This document shows, in pieces, positions 50,837 through 64,000 of a DNA stretch of 64,000 bases. Location of the stretch: NCBI RefSeq assembly GCF_018139145.2, contig NC_059477.1:41510502-41574501 (forward strand), written 5' to 3'. This DNA comes from Gymnogyps californianus (Eukaryota; Chordata; Aves; Accipitriformes; Cathartidae). The position numbers were made by a program, and so were the translations under genes. The notes beneath the pieces are model-generated. The model did no database searches and was not told where the DNA came from. It worked only from the letters and a program-made list of their open reading frames with translations. Each line of letters begins with the position of its first letter. Within the stretch, counting starts at the first letter, position 1.

Positions 50837-51584
50837 AGATAGAATATTTTGATGGAGAAGGGGAAAATGGTACATCAAAAGAGCCAGGATTTTTCTGCCA
50901 TTGAGTTGGAAGATTCTGGACTGGTAAGAAAGGTAGAGGTTTGAGTAGCCAAATGGATGCTCTGTATGTCAGAGCATTTACAGTCAGGCTGATCCCTACT
51001 GGGATTTAAATGTCTTTTTTCAATCACACAACAGTTTGCCAGACCTAATAGAACAGTGCCACTGTCCCCTCCAGTTGTCCCTTTAAACTTGCAGCTTCTC
51101 GTCTAGGCTGCCTTGTCGTATAAAATGTATTCTAAAACCAGCCTACACCAGTGGTAGGGTGAAAAACAGCCAGACACAGCCTGGTTTAAGTGACTCTCAT
51201 CCTCTTTTTCACTGCTCTCTTCCTTAGCTCCGTTTGTTTGCCTGATAACCGGTTATTGGGAAAATGCAAAGGGTGTCCTTTGTTGAACCAGATTTGAGAG
51301 GTTTAACTCTTCTTGAAGAGACCTGTACTATGCTTAACTTGTCTATGGTGTTATGCAGTTAAATAAAATAACACGTAGCAGTTCTGCACGTGCAGTTTAG
51401 TGAAGGATTTCTGTGCCAAAATATCAATGGCAACCTCTTACTTCTGCCATTCATGCCTAATAGAAAAGCGCAGTGGTTACAGTATGTACTGGGTATTTTG
51501 TTGCCTGCAGTTTGTGGAAATCCGCGCAGAACTGTGCTGGGGTTTAGTGAAAGAATCTCACTTCCATGAGCATTTTCGTATAAA

Positions 51585-51655
51585 ACATGGCTAGTTATAC
51601 ACTGATTAGCTGTGTACTTCTACATGGCTAGTTACACACTGATTAGCCATGTACT
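51585..51655. repeat. 37-bp tandem duplication with a 9-bp inverted repeat in copy two
   Basis: ACATGGCTAGTTATACACTG recurs as ACATGGCTAGTTACACACTG 37 bp later. The second copy ends in TAGCCATGT, the reverse complement of its own start ACATGGCTA. Confidence 0.85.
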
Positions 51656-54216
51656 AAGAAGCTTCCAGGGAGCCTTAGCCCTCTTTTCTGTAATCCATTG
51701 CACACAGGCACAGCGGCATGTCCTCACAGACCCCAACTTGCATATGAGCACAGTAAATTACAAGATAAAAGGTCAGACTTCAATGATGTGGATAACATTG
51801 TTCACCGTTTTCTGCTTAGGGTCAGTGTGGTGGTTGAAGTCTTTTTGTACCTGGGGAGGAACGGAAAATGGATCATCATACCTGTGCTCTGATTCATTTT
51901 TATCTTTTACATCACTCGAAGCCTTGTGTTAATTTACAGTTCTTTAGTCTCTAGTACTTCTCCAGAAAAAGTCATACAAACAATAAACTTTGACTGAAGG
52001 TATATGTTTGAAGCAGCCATTTTATTCCAATTCACTGTAGTGAGTAAAAATATTGAAATATTTTTCACAGACAAAGCAGTTAAGTGAATTCTTTTGCCTC
52101 TTTTAGTACTATTTCAAGCTATGTGCAGTACAGAAAAATGGTTTATCTGATTAGATGATGATAAGTATTACGGTGGTGATGGAATGGGATGTTAGCTGAG
52201 GCAGACCATTGCAGAACCAGTAGAAATATAAGGTTACTTTGAAGTGTCTCTTGCTGCTTGTGCAAAAAAGAAATTGATGGCTATTATTTTCTCGTAATGG
52301 ATCCAGTGCGATTGCCCTGAATAGCAACATGAGCCACAGCAGGACTGGGCTACAAGATGAGCAACCTTCTCTGCACTATGTGGTTCCAGTATTTTAAATA
52401 TGTATTTTCTGATTTTACTCTATTACAGAAAGTTAATTCTCATTAACAATAATAGGGGAATTATTTACCTATTTTAGCCTTACGTGGGACCTGTAATAAA
52501 AATACCAATGCAGCATTAGGCAATAATGCTGCAACTTGGAGGTAAATTCTGCCTTGGTTTTGATGAAACAACATCTGCTCCCTTCTTAATCAGGATAAAA
52601 CCAATCAAACACCAAAACTTCTAAACTGAAAACCTGAGAGAGTCCTGAACTGTTGCCAGGTGCTCTCCAAATCCTATTTCTATGTACGAGATTTAGAGAT
52701 TAAAGGATAGATTGTTTTCATATGAGAGATGGCAAGGTGTTCCCTGTGACATTCACTCTAACCTTCACTAGCTGGTACTTGGTCACCTCTCCACTGTCAG
52801 TCAGCAAGATCTCATCATAGTCTCCCCATCCCTTCCCCAGTTTTGGCCAGCCAAGGATTACATCCTATTGGAGTGCTCCAGAGTATAGGAAAGCTGAAAC
52901 AGATCCCTGCACAACAGTGCCAGGCTATTCTAGAAGGCTTCGTCCTGCAGAAAATCGCACTCTTTATTCTGAAAATAGCACTCTATTCTTTAGATTTTAG
53001 CACCTTAGTCAAGGAGATATGTCCAGCCGGCTCCTTTCTAGTCAACATCCTTCTTGTAAATACCATAGCTATTTTTTTTCTTTATGTAGCATTTTGAACT
53101 TCACGTTTATAAGTAGCACATCTGCAGAGAATGTACTGCATAAGTGTACTTAAGGGAATATTTTCGAGGACTGTATTTATGCCTCTGTAGTCTTCCTTTA
53201 GTGGTCTTGAAGGAAGGAGCTGTTGTTACTGTTAAATATAGATGTAGTGTGTTCCTAAGTCTTTATGTTCCATTTCTATCTCAAAAAACCTTTTCTTACT
53301 AAAATCAGTCAGGTCTATAGTAACATTGACTAAGTTTTCAAATGTTGGCATAACATTAGTATTAGGAATAAGGCAGAATTGACATGCAATTCCAGATAAA
53401 AACCTGTTAGCATTGTTACCACAATAGTCATCAATGCCGTCTTGCATTTGAGTTCTAGGATTGTTGTTTTTTCTGACTTATTTACTATTTGAATTGCGTA
53501 TTCCATGTTTGTCTCATTATAATAAAACGTCCGATCTCAAGAGTTAAGTCTCACCTGGTCAACTTGAAAAACTGTTTTGGGGGAATAACACAGTTCACGT
53601 CGTTCTGAAGTTCTTTCATGAAGATTTGCTCGTACAGTATAATCATATGGGGGGAATTATGACTTATGATATTGAGATTGTTTCATAGGTATTCTGAGAT
53701 CAGTGCATTGATGCTGGCTTTTCCCTTTTTGTTATATAATTTTTTTGTAAGGTGATTATTTTAATTTAGTCTAAATGCAGGGTTTTTCCATTTTTATGGA
53801 TATTATCAACCCTAGAAACAGCTTCCTTGACATTAAATTCATTCAGTTTTATAAACAGTTTTTAAAGGGCATTAATTGAGCTAGTCATCTGTTGATAATT
53901 CTGAACAGAAGCATATGTGAAACTATTCAGTTAAAAGATACATCCCTTAATTCACTCAAACTGTACATTAACTATTTAATAACAGTTGCACTCTCGTAGC
54001 TTTTAAGATGTAGCTCCGTTGCATCCACATATAAATAGAATATGCTAGCAGGATTATATTTACCCTAAGCCTTATTTTGATGGTTCCACTGACATTTAAA
54101 ATTTTGATTCTAAGCTCTTTAAATGGATGCAGCTGTATACATCTTCACGAGTTACTGAACTGGGCTGAAAGACTTCAGAAAATGGCTCATGTGTTTTCTA
54201 TATCTGTATTTTTCAG

Positions 54217-54319
54217 GCTGTTTCATTGGAGCCAGGGAGTCATGAAAGAAACTCAAGAAGACAACTTGGATAATGAACGGAAGATAAAAAGAAAACAAAA
54301 AGAATGTGGCATATAAAGG
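54217..54319 (+). other. MBD5: Candidate leader exon with upstream ORF (probably MBD5 5' UTR)
   Basis: The segment follows a strong acceptor (TATATCTGTATTTTTCAG ending at 54216). The donor is uncertain: GTATAA at 54320 or GTATTA at 54335. An ATG at 54242 opens a complete 24-codon frame (MKETQEDNLDNERKIKRKQK plus four residues) with a stop at 54314-54316. Joined to the exon with the MBD5 start, this segment also supplies an in-frame stop upstream of the MBD5 ATG and no earlier in-frame ATG after it. That supports initiation at 54786. It lies only about 450 bp before the first coding exon. Confidence 0.4.
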
Positions 54320-54763
54320 GTATAATACCTGGAGGTATTAGATCTGACTCATATTTATAAAAATGAGACGAGCTTTCACAAAATACAAGTTATCTTAGAC
54401 AGTCATCAAGCTTGGAGCCATGCTGTTGAACTAGAAATTCTCCTTTTCCCCATTCTCCTTTCTGACAGGTAACAAAGGATTGGTGAATTATGATTTTCCC
54501 AAGTTGGAAGCACTAATTTTTATCTATATAGTTCATCCTTATGAATATATAAGGAGTTAAACATTGCATATTTAATGTGGATTATAATGGGAAACTGACT
54601 CGTTAACAAAAATGGCCACTTTTAAGGACTTGGTTTCAAACTGAGCTGGAGCCTCCCAATGCACTTTGTACAATTTGGGGAAAGGTGTACTGAATGGCCT
54701 TCTTTGGGAGGCCATGATGACATGTAGTAAAAGGATATCATCTTACTGTTGATATCTTTGAAG

Positions 54764-54785
54764 ACTCATAAACAGAAACAGAAAA
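54764..54785 (+). other. MBD5: 5' UTR part of first MBD5 coding exon
   Basis: The likely acceptor is TGATATCTTTGAAG, ending at 54763, which leaves 22 nt of leader before the ATG. An A at -3 gives an acceptable initiation context. Another AG at 54774-54775 could serve instead. Confidence 0.5.
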
Positions 54786-54898
54786 ATGAATGGTGGAAAG
54801 GAGTGTGACGGAGGGGACACGGATGGAGGGCCACCAGCAGTGCAAGTTCCCGTTGGTTGGCAGCGACGGGTGGACCAAAGTGGAGTGCTCTATATCAG
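54786..54898 (+). CDS. MBD5: MBD5 coding exon 1 (start codon, N-terminal part of MBD)
   Basis: Encodes residues 1-37 and two bases of codon 38 of methyl-CpG binding domain protein 5, a nuclear chromatin protein. The start [15 protein letters not shown] and the domain core [18 protein letters not shown] match the known vertebrate MBD5 N-terminus closely. Trp25 lies in the first strand of the MBD. The donor CAG followed by GTAAGG at 54899 is strong, and the junction completes Ser38 with the next exon. In mammals MBD5 localises to heterochromatin and associates with the BAP1 PR-DUB complex. Its MBD is reported not to bind methylated CpG in vitro. Loss of one human copy causes the 2q23.1 deletion disorder. 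The window contains only the first part of a protein of roughly 1,500 residues or more. Confidence 0.96.
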
Positions 54899-55349
54899 GT
54901 AAGGTTATCTGAGGTGGTTACTGGTTTTGTTTTCCTTGTAGTTTTGCCAGAACGTGTGGTAAATTAGTGCCTCAGCTGATCTTTTGTACTCAAAAACTTC
55001 AAGAGCTTGTTCTTTTGGAAGTATGAGATCATTTTTTCTGCTGATACTAGTGGAGTCCACTTATGTCAGTTGTGCCATTTGCATGCCCTTAACGTACTCT
55101 CAAATCTAATATTGCTTAGTCTTGAATATTTGATAATCCTTACTATACATTTTGCTTTAGGCATGAATAGTTCTTTATTACTTATTATTGTCGTATGGAT
55201 TTTAAAGCTGAGCAGTAGCAGATTTAACCTTACTTAATATCTTTATTATTCAAACCTTTTACAATGAAACTAACGAGAGGTTTAGTTATATGCCACATCT
55301 GAGATGATGAGAAATCTCTACTGTCTTTTGCCTACTCCCCGATGCATAG

Positions 55350-55445
55350 GCATTGCCTTCTCCTTGCACCGGCGTGGGCTTTTTATAAGAGCCTTTGCTG
55401 GTCGAATTCAAAGCAGTGATCAGGCATGCAAACAGTTCATGGCAG
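55350..55445 (+). other. Possible cryptic or poison exon within MBD5 intron
   Basis: 96 nt between a pyrimidine-containing acceptor (CTACTCCCCGATGCATAG) and a strong donor (GGCAG followed by GTAAGG). Splicing it after coding exon 1 would give an in-frame TGA within the exon. Inclusion would therefore truncate MBD5 inside the MBD. Nothing shows that it is used. Confidence 0.15.
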
Positions 55446-56799
55446 GTAAGGTAGAGTGGGACTTTCTTCTTCTGTCAGCAACAAGCCTTCAGCTCAGTTC
55501 ATGCGATGCCATGCAACTTTATCCTGACATTCTGTAGCTCTTCTTCCCTAAGTCTTTTCTGGGTTTATGTTCCAGGTCTCCATTATACTGTTGTGTTGTA
55601 CTTACTCTCTTTTGAAAGGAAATTTAAGTGGTGCAACTACTTAGTAGCTGCAGAAAACATCAGGTTTTATATGCCCTGTGGAGGTTCTGTGTTCAGTATC
55701 ACTGATGTTCTCCAGCAAGATTTACTTCTATGGATTCCCCACATTTCTCAGGTAGAAAAAACAGGGACACAAGCCTATAATCCGAAGTTTTAGGTATTTT
55801 ATTTGTTTATTTTGTTAGCTTATTGGATTTTTTTGCTTCACCCTGGAACAGTCACAAAGAAACGCATTGAAATGACTGTTAAATGAATGTGTTCAGACAG
55901 ACTATAAATTAAATGTTATTGGAAAAAAGATCAAAGTTAGCTTTAACAAAATATGGGTACATCAGGTTTACATCACAGAAGTCTAAATGATTATCAGTCT
56001 GTTATTTGCTTAATCTTATTCCACTATTATGGGATTAAAATAACCACTTCTTCACAACATTTTATGTATTACCAATACAAAATTCTTTAATGACTCAAAG
56101 CATACTCCAGTTTTACACTAAACTACCATAAAAGATCAAATGTATTCCAGGATTTCTTGTTTATATTCTCAATTAGCAGAATCAAACAAAATCCCTGTCA
56201 GTGATACGCATGTCAAAGATAAATCGCCTTCCCCTTGTATTTTCATTACAGCTATAATTTACTGGGCCTCTGCCTTAGTTAAAAATCAATGAGAAAGAAA
56301 AAGTTGTGGGTTGGGTTTGGTTTTTTTCCTATCATCTCTATATCCAGGCATCAGGACATATAATGCTTTGGTATTTTTATATACCTGATGATCCGATCTG
56401 CTTTTGAACTTCATTTTCTACAGCTGTAAGAAGGAGGCCACGAAGCTTGTGCTGCTTCTTCAAGCATGTGTCTTACATGTTTATAAACTAGTAAATGTTG
56501 GTATAATTCTGACAGTTGTTTGCTTTTCTATCTCCTTTTTATATATGTTCTCTTTGTTCAGGGGGACTTTCTTAATATTTCTGTTCTGAATTGCCTTATG
56601 CAAAACACTGTCTTTATTCTAGTTGAAGCTTGTATTATTTCTGCCCTCTTCCCAAGTTTTGCCCATGTATATTTTTTTTCCTTTAATCCAACGGTTAATT
56701 TTCTGGTTGCCTTCAGTAAGCTGTTCCGATTAAGGGAAGGCGCTTGGTATGGTCCACAGCTCTTACATTCTTATTTGGTGAAGGGCACAGAGTAGGACA

Positions 56800-56985
56800 T
56801 GTTGGTTGGAAAGGTTGGAAGTCAAATAATCCAACCTCCTGCTTGACGTGGAGTGTCCGCAGCGCTCGGTCAGGTCAGCCCTTGGTTTCTCCAGCTGCAT
56901 CTGCCAGGACTGAGTTTCCACAACCTCTCTGGGTAACCTGCTCTAGCGCTGCACTGCCCTTCTGAAGGAACAACCACCCTGAAAA
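56800..56985 (-). mobile_element. Diverged CR1 LINE tail fragment
   Basis: Decayed reverse-orientation CR1 tail, recognised by TTGGTTGGAAAGGTTGGAAG, AATCCAACCTCCTGCTTGAC and CACAACCTCTCTGGGTAACC. The order matches the 3' region of the other CR1 copies. Confidence 0.75.
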
Positions 56986-57220
56986 TATGCCCAGCATTTA
57001 TTGAGAGAATGTAAAGGTCAAACAATATTGACTCAAAAGCTATCCAAGGGAAAATTAGTGTATACATTAAGATCTGACATGATTTAACTAGAGTAGATGA
57101 TCCCAGCTGAATAAGGACTCATTCTATTTGTGCTTCCTTATAAAGCATGCACGCTTTTCTATCAACTGTCAACAGTTGCTTTGGATTAAATCCATTATTA
57201 ACTAGTTTTTGTTACCTGGT

Positions 57221-57250
57221 AAAAGCACTGAGTTGAGTCTCAGTGCTTTT
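57221..57250. repeat. Perfect 12-bp inverted repeat with 6-nt loop
   Basis: AAAAGCACTGAG (57221-57232), loop TTGAGT, then CTCAGTGCTTTT (57239-57250). The flanks show further weak pairing (GTTACC on the left, AGTAAAAC on the right), giving a hairpin of roughly 20 bp per arm in the MBD5 transcript. Confidence 0.85.
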
Positions 57251-58307
57251 CTTAGTAAAACAGTGCTGCTGCCTTAAAGTAGGACCTAAATCTCTTCTTC
57301 AGCTTACTGTTCGTGAATAGTCATCAGTGGAATAAACTGAGAAAAGCTCTTTAATAACAGGAACAGATTTCACAGCTGTCAGTAACAGATCCTAATATAT
57401 TTTATAATTTGCCCTTTCTTGTTTCTTTGGGAGGCCTAAAACTTCTGGATGACCTCAGTGCTGAAAACAACCTGGTAGTTGCTTACAAAGGAAGCTGTGG
57501 ATTATCCTTTGCAGTACAGAAGTGTGAGGAAATCTGTGCACACAAAAGATACTTAGCAATTACATAGGTCTGCCCAGGAACAAGGCAGAAACAGAAAAAT
57601 TGGGCCTTTTTAAAATTTTGTTGTTTCTTGTGGACAAATAACCAAGCATATTTGTGCAGTGCGGATGCTGAATCCCACATGCCACAGATTCAGTGGACTG
57701 ATCTGTGCACTCCTGGTAAGCGTGAGTATCCAGACCTTCCTCTACACCCACTGATTGCGGGTGCAGTACGTATGTGCCTTATAGGTCTGTTGTTTCCAGG
57801 CTCCAGTATCTCCTTCTGCCTGAACTGGATATGTGTGCCCAGATTTCCCAGACAAACTGCATGCCAAGGAAGGTTATTTAAAATGGTTTTATTCTAGAAA
57901 TAGGAAAAAAAAATGAACTCTGATGGTATAGCTTTACTCTTGCTGCTCAGTAGGCCTTTTTTACCAATGCAAATAAAATGGCATCCTGACTCCAGAGCAT
58001 CTTCCCAGGGATGCCATTTAACGCAAGCTTTTTAAGCGTCACAGAAAGTGTCCGTAGAGATTTTGCGTGTAGATGGGATAGTGTAGAGCAAATGCCAACC
58101 TGAGTTTCTCCCATGGGAAGTGTCTTCAAGTATGGACCTCACCTGGGGTGAGCAGTCGCTCCTGTGTGCGTAGTCAGGACAGGTTGGGAAAGTCCAAAGC
58201 TATCGGCCAGCGCTGGAGATGCAGAGCCAAAGTAGAAAACAAGTGATACTCACTGAGTTAAAATGTGGTAAGGGTAGCATCATGGTTTAACCAGTCTATA
58301 GCTGAAA

Positions 58308-58330
58308 TTTAAATAAATAAATAAATAAAA
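58308..58330. repeat. (AAAT)n microsatellite
   Basis: About five to six AAAT units, ending in AAAAG. Confidence 0.9.
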
Positions 58331-59561
58331 AGAGTAATTTCCGCCTGCTCCCCAAGTATTTCAATTTAAGACAGAGAAGGTTTGGCTTTCTGACCTACCT
58401 ATCACTTCATACCCATACCATTATTTTTAGATTGCTCTTTCATCTTGCTTACCCTCAGAACTGTCACTGTTACACATATTCAACCTGGACAGTTCTCTCT
58501 AAAATAATTATTTCAGGGCAAGTCTGAAAAATAAATTACTTATTTAAACTGTCAGCATAACTTTAAATGTCACTTGCAGATGTTGCTTTATATGTGACTT
58601 AGTTCTTGTGCAGAATTAGGTGTTTATACATTGGGTTTTAAGTACAAAAGTTTGTCATGGTTTGGAATTTTGACTCTTGGCTGTTTTCATGATCCAAACT
58701 ATTCCACTTAAGTTGTTTTTGTTAAAATAAGGGCTATTTACAGCTGCCATTAAGAACCAGTGTTTTAGCCAGTCCTCATAAATTATTGTATTCTTTCCCT
58801 GATAAACAGTTTAGATGGCTAAGTAATAAAGAGCAATCTGGAAGTTAGAGGCTTGTGACATGAGAACCGTTTTTATCTTATGAATTAGTGATTTTGCAGT
58901 AACAGAATTTCCAATGTCCTATTTTTGGATATGGAGATAATGATTTTCTGGTGGGAGTTAGAGAAACCCGAGTGCAGTTTATCAGAAACTCACTGGATTG
59001 GCTTCTTGGTGTAATATTTCTCACTTTCAGCGAGAGGGTCGAAATTTTAGCTGAATGAAACAAAACTGTTTATGCAACCAGGAGACCCAGCCGCAGCAGC
59101 TTTGTTACTGTGCCCCCTTTTCTGTATGGAATTTCTCGTACTTCTTGAAACACACTTTTGTGTTTTTTTCTTTTTAAATTAGGTCCCAGTCCTAAAAAAG
59201 TACAGATGACTGTCATGCCTGCATGGAACTGCAGTGATGTGGTGGAGGGGGAGGAGGTCCGTGGGGACTGCACTCTGCCTGTGTGTTACACTTTAGAGGA
59301 GAGAGGAGGGAGAAAAATAATCTTAGTGTTGTTAAGGCTTTCAAGCAGGACTGTAATGTGAATAGTAAATATCAATAATCTCAGTTACTTTCTCTTCTCT
59401 GCACTTGCTGTGTTTGTTTTTCTGTAGTGAAATCTTCCTTTAAAATGTTTGGGGGGGGCTGTTTTTGAGAAGTATCATCGCAGTTCTTGACTAAAAGCAG
59501 GAAGTACTATGAAACAAAATACAAAATCTTAGCTGTGTTATTTTAAACACTCTCTCTGTGA

Positions 59562-63757
<4,196 letters not shown>

Positions 63758-64000
63758 GTGCAACTCCAGTAGTTCCTACTCGAGCAGCAACTCCAAGATC
63801 AATGAGGAATAAATCACATGAAGGAATCACAAATTCTGTGATGCCAGAATGTAAGACTCCTTTCAAGTTGATGATAGGGGCATCTAATGCCATGGGTAGG
63901 CTTTACGTGCAAGAAATGGCTGGAAGCCAGCAACAAGAACTTCATTCTGTCTATCCTAGGCAGAGATTGGGTAGTAATGAACTTGGACAGAAGTCTCCGT
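63758..64000 (+). CDS. MBD5: MBD5 coding exon 4 (partial, cut by window end)
   Basis: Follows the acceptor TTTTTAATATCAG. Its first two bases complete codon 133 (A plus GT, Ser). It encodes residues 134-213 and runs off the right edge one base into codon 214. The text includes [40 protein letters not shown] and [16 protein letters not shown], which are distinctive for vertebrate MBD5. This is a low-complexity, Ser/Pro/Gln-containing region with no known fold. In other vertebrates it begins a very large exon. The remaining protein, including the PWWP-like C-terminal part, lies outside this window. Confidence 0.96.

Larger units (their letters stand above)
46607..54216. other. Intronic-like DNA, no supported gene
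   Basis: AT-rich. It contains T runs at 46615-46635 and 46972-46985, a 37-bp tandem duplication at 51585-51655 and an inverted repeat at 50779-50836. A block at 49650-49760 carries three homeodomain-type TAATTA/TAATTG sites. No mobile element was recognised. Confidence 0.45.

Noticed and set aside
57660..57715. 56-nt segment with acceptor and GTAAGC donor within the first coding intron
   Set aside because: Open in the MBD5 frame, but its length is not a multiple of three, so inclusion would shift the frame of the next exon. The acceptor tract is poor.
59158..59361. 67-codon frame with a possible acceptor at its start, as an extra MBD5 exon
   Set aside because: Spliced after coding exon 1 it meets a stop within four codons, and no strong donor follows. 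Exon 2 at 59633 continues the protein perfectly.

Overview
This is a 64 kb piece of a bird genome: low gene density, introns of several kilobases, vertebrate splice signals, and many CR1 LINE copies of the avian type whose 3' ends finish in ATTCTATGATTCTAT-like tails. No bacterial-style operon, tRNA, rRNA or CRISPR array was seen. The only gene I can name is MBD5 (methyl-CpG binding domain protein 5), on the + strand. Its first four coding exons lie in the last 10 kb (54786-54898, 59633-59735, 60412-60592 and 63758 to the window edge). They join in frame to encode residues 1-213, including the whole MBD, and the fourth exon runs off the right end.

The first 54.7 kb looks like upstream introns and untranslated leader of the same gene. 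Five stretches have the acceptor-exon-donor layout of leader exons: 8086-8183, 37278-37415 (or from 37256), 41666-41857, 46549-46606 and 54217-54319. Their assignment to MBD5 is inferred from strand, position and splice signals, not from transcripts. The most interesting observation is that 37256-37415 and 41666-41772, 4.2 kb apart, join in phase into one 86-codon open frame with its own ATG and stop. The predicted product is small and basic, with a nuclear-localisation-like cluster. I do not recognise it. It could be a long upstream ORF controlling MBD5 translation or a small separate protein.

The rest is introns with repeats. There are two long CR1 copies in opposite orientation (about 4608-5955 on + and 30704-32275 on -) and several shorter or older CR1 fragments (7080, 22319, 43400, 44283, 56800 and 60930). 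There is a 49-bp tandem repeat at 35168-35345, a G16 run at 18999-19014, and two short inverted repeats (50779-50836 and 57221-57250). Most of 8-30 kb and 47-54 kb shows nothing beyond AT-rich intronic sequence.
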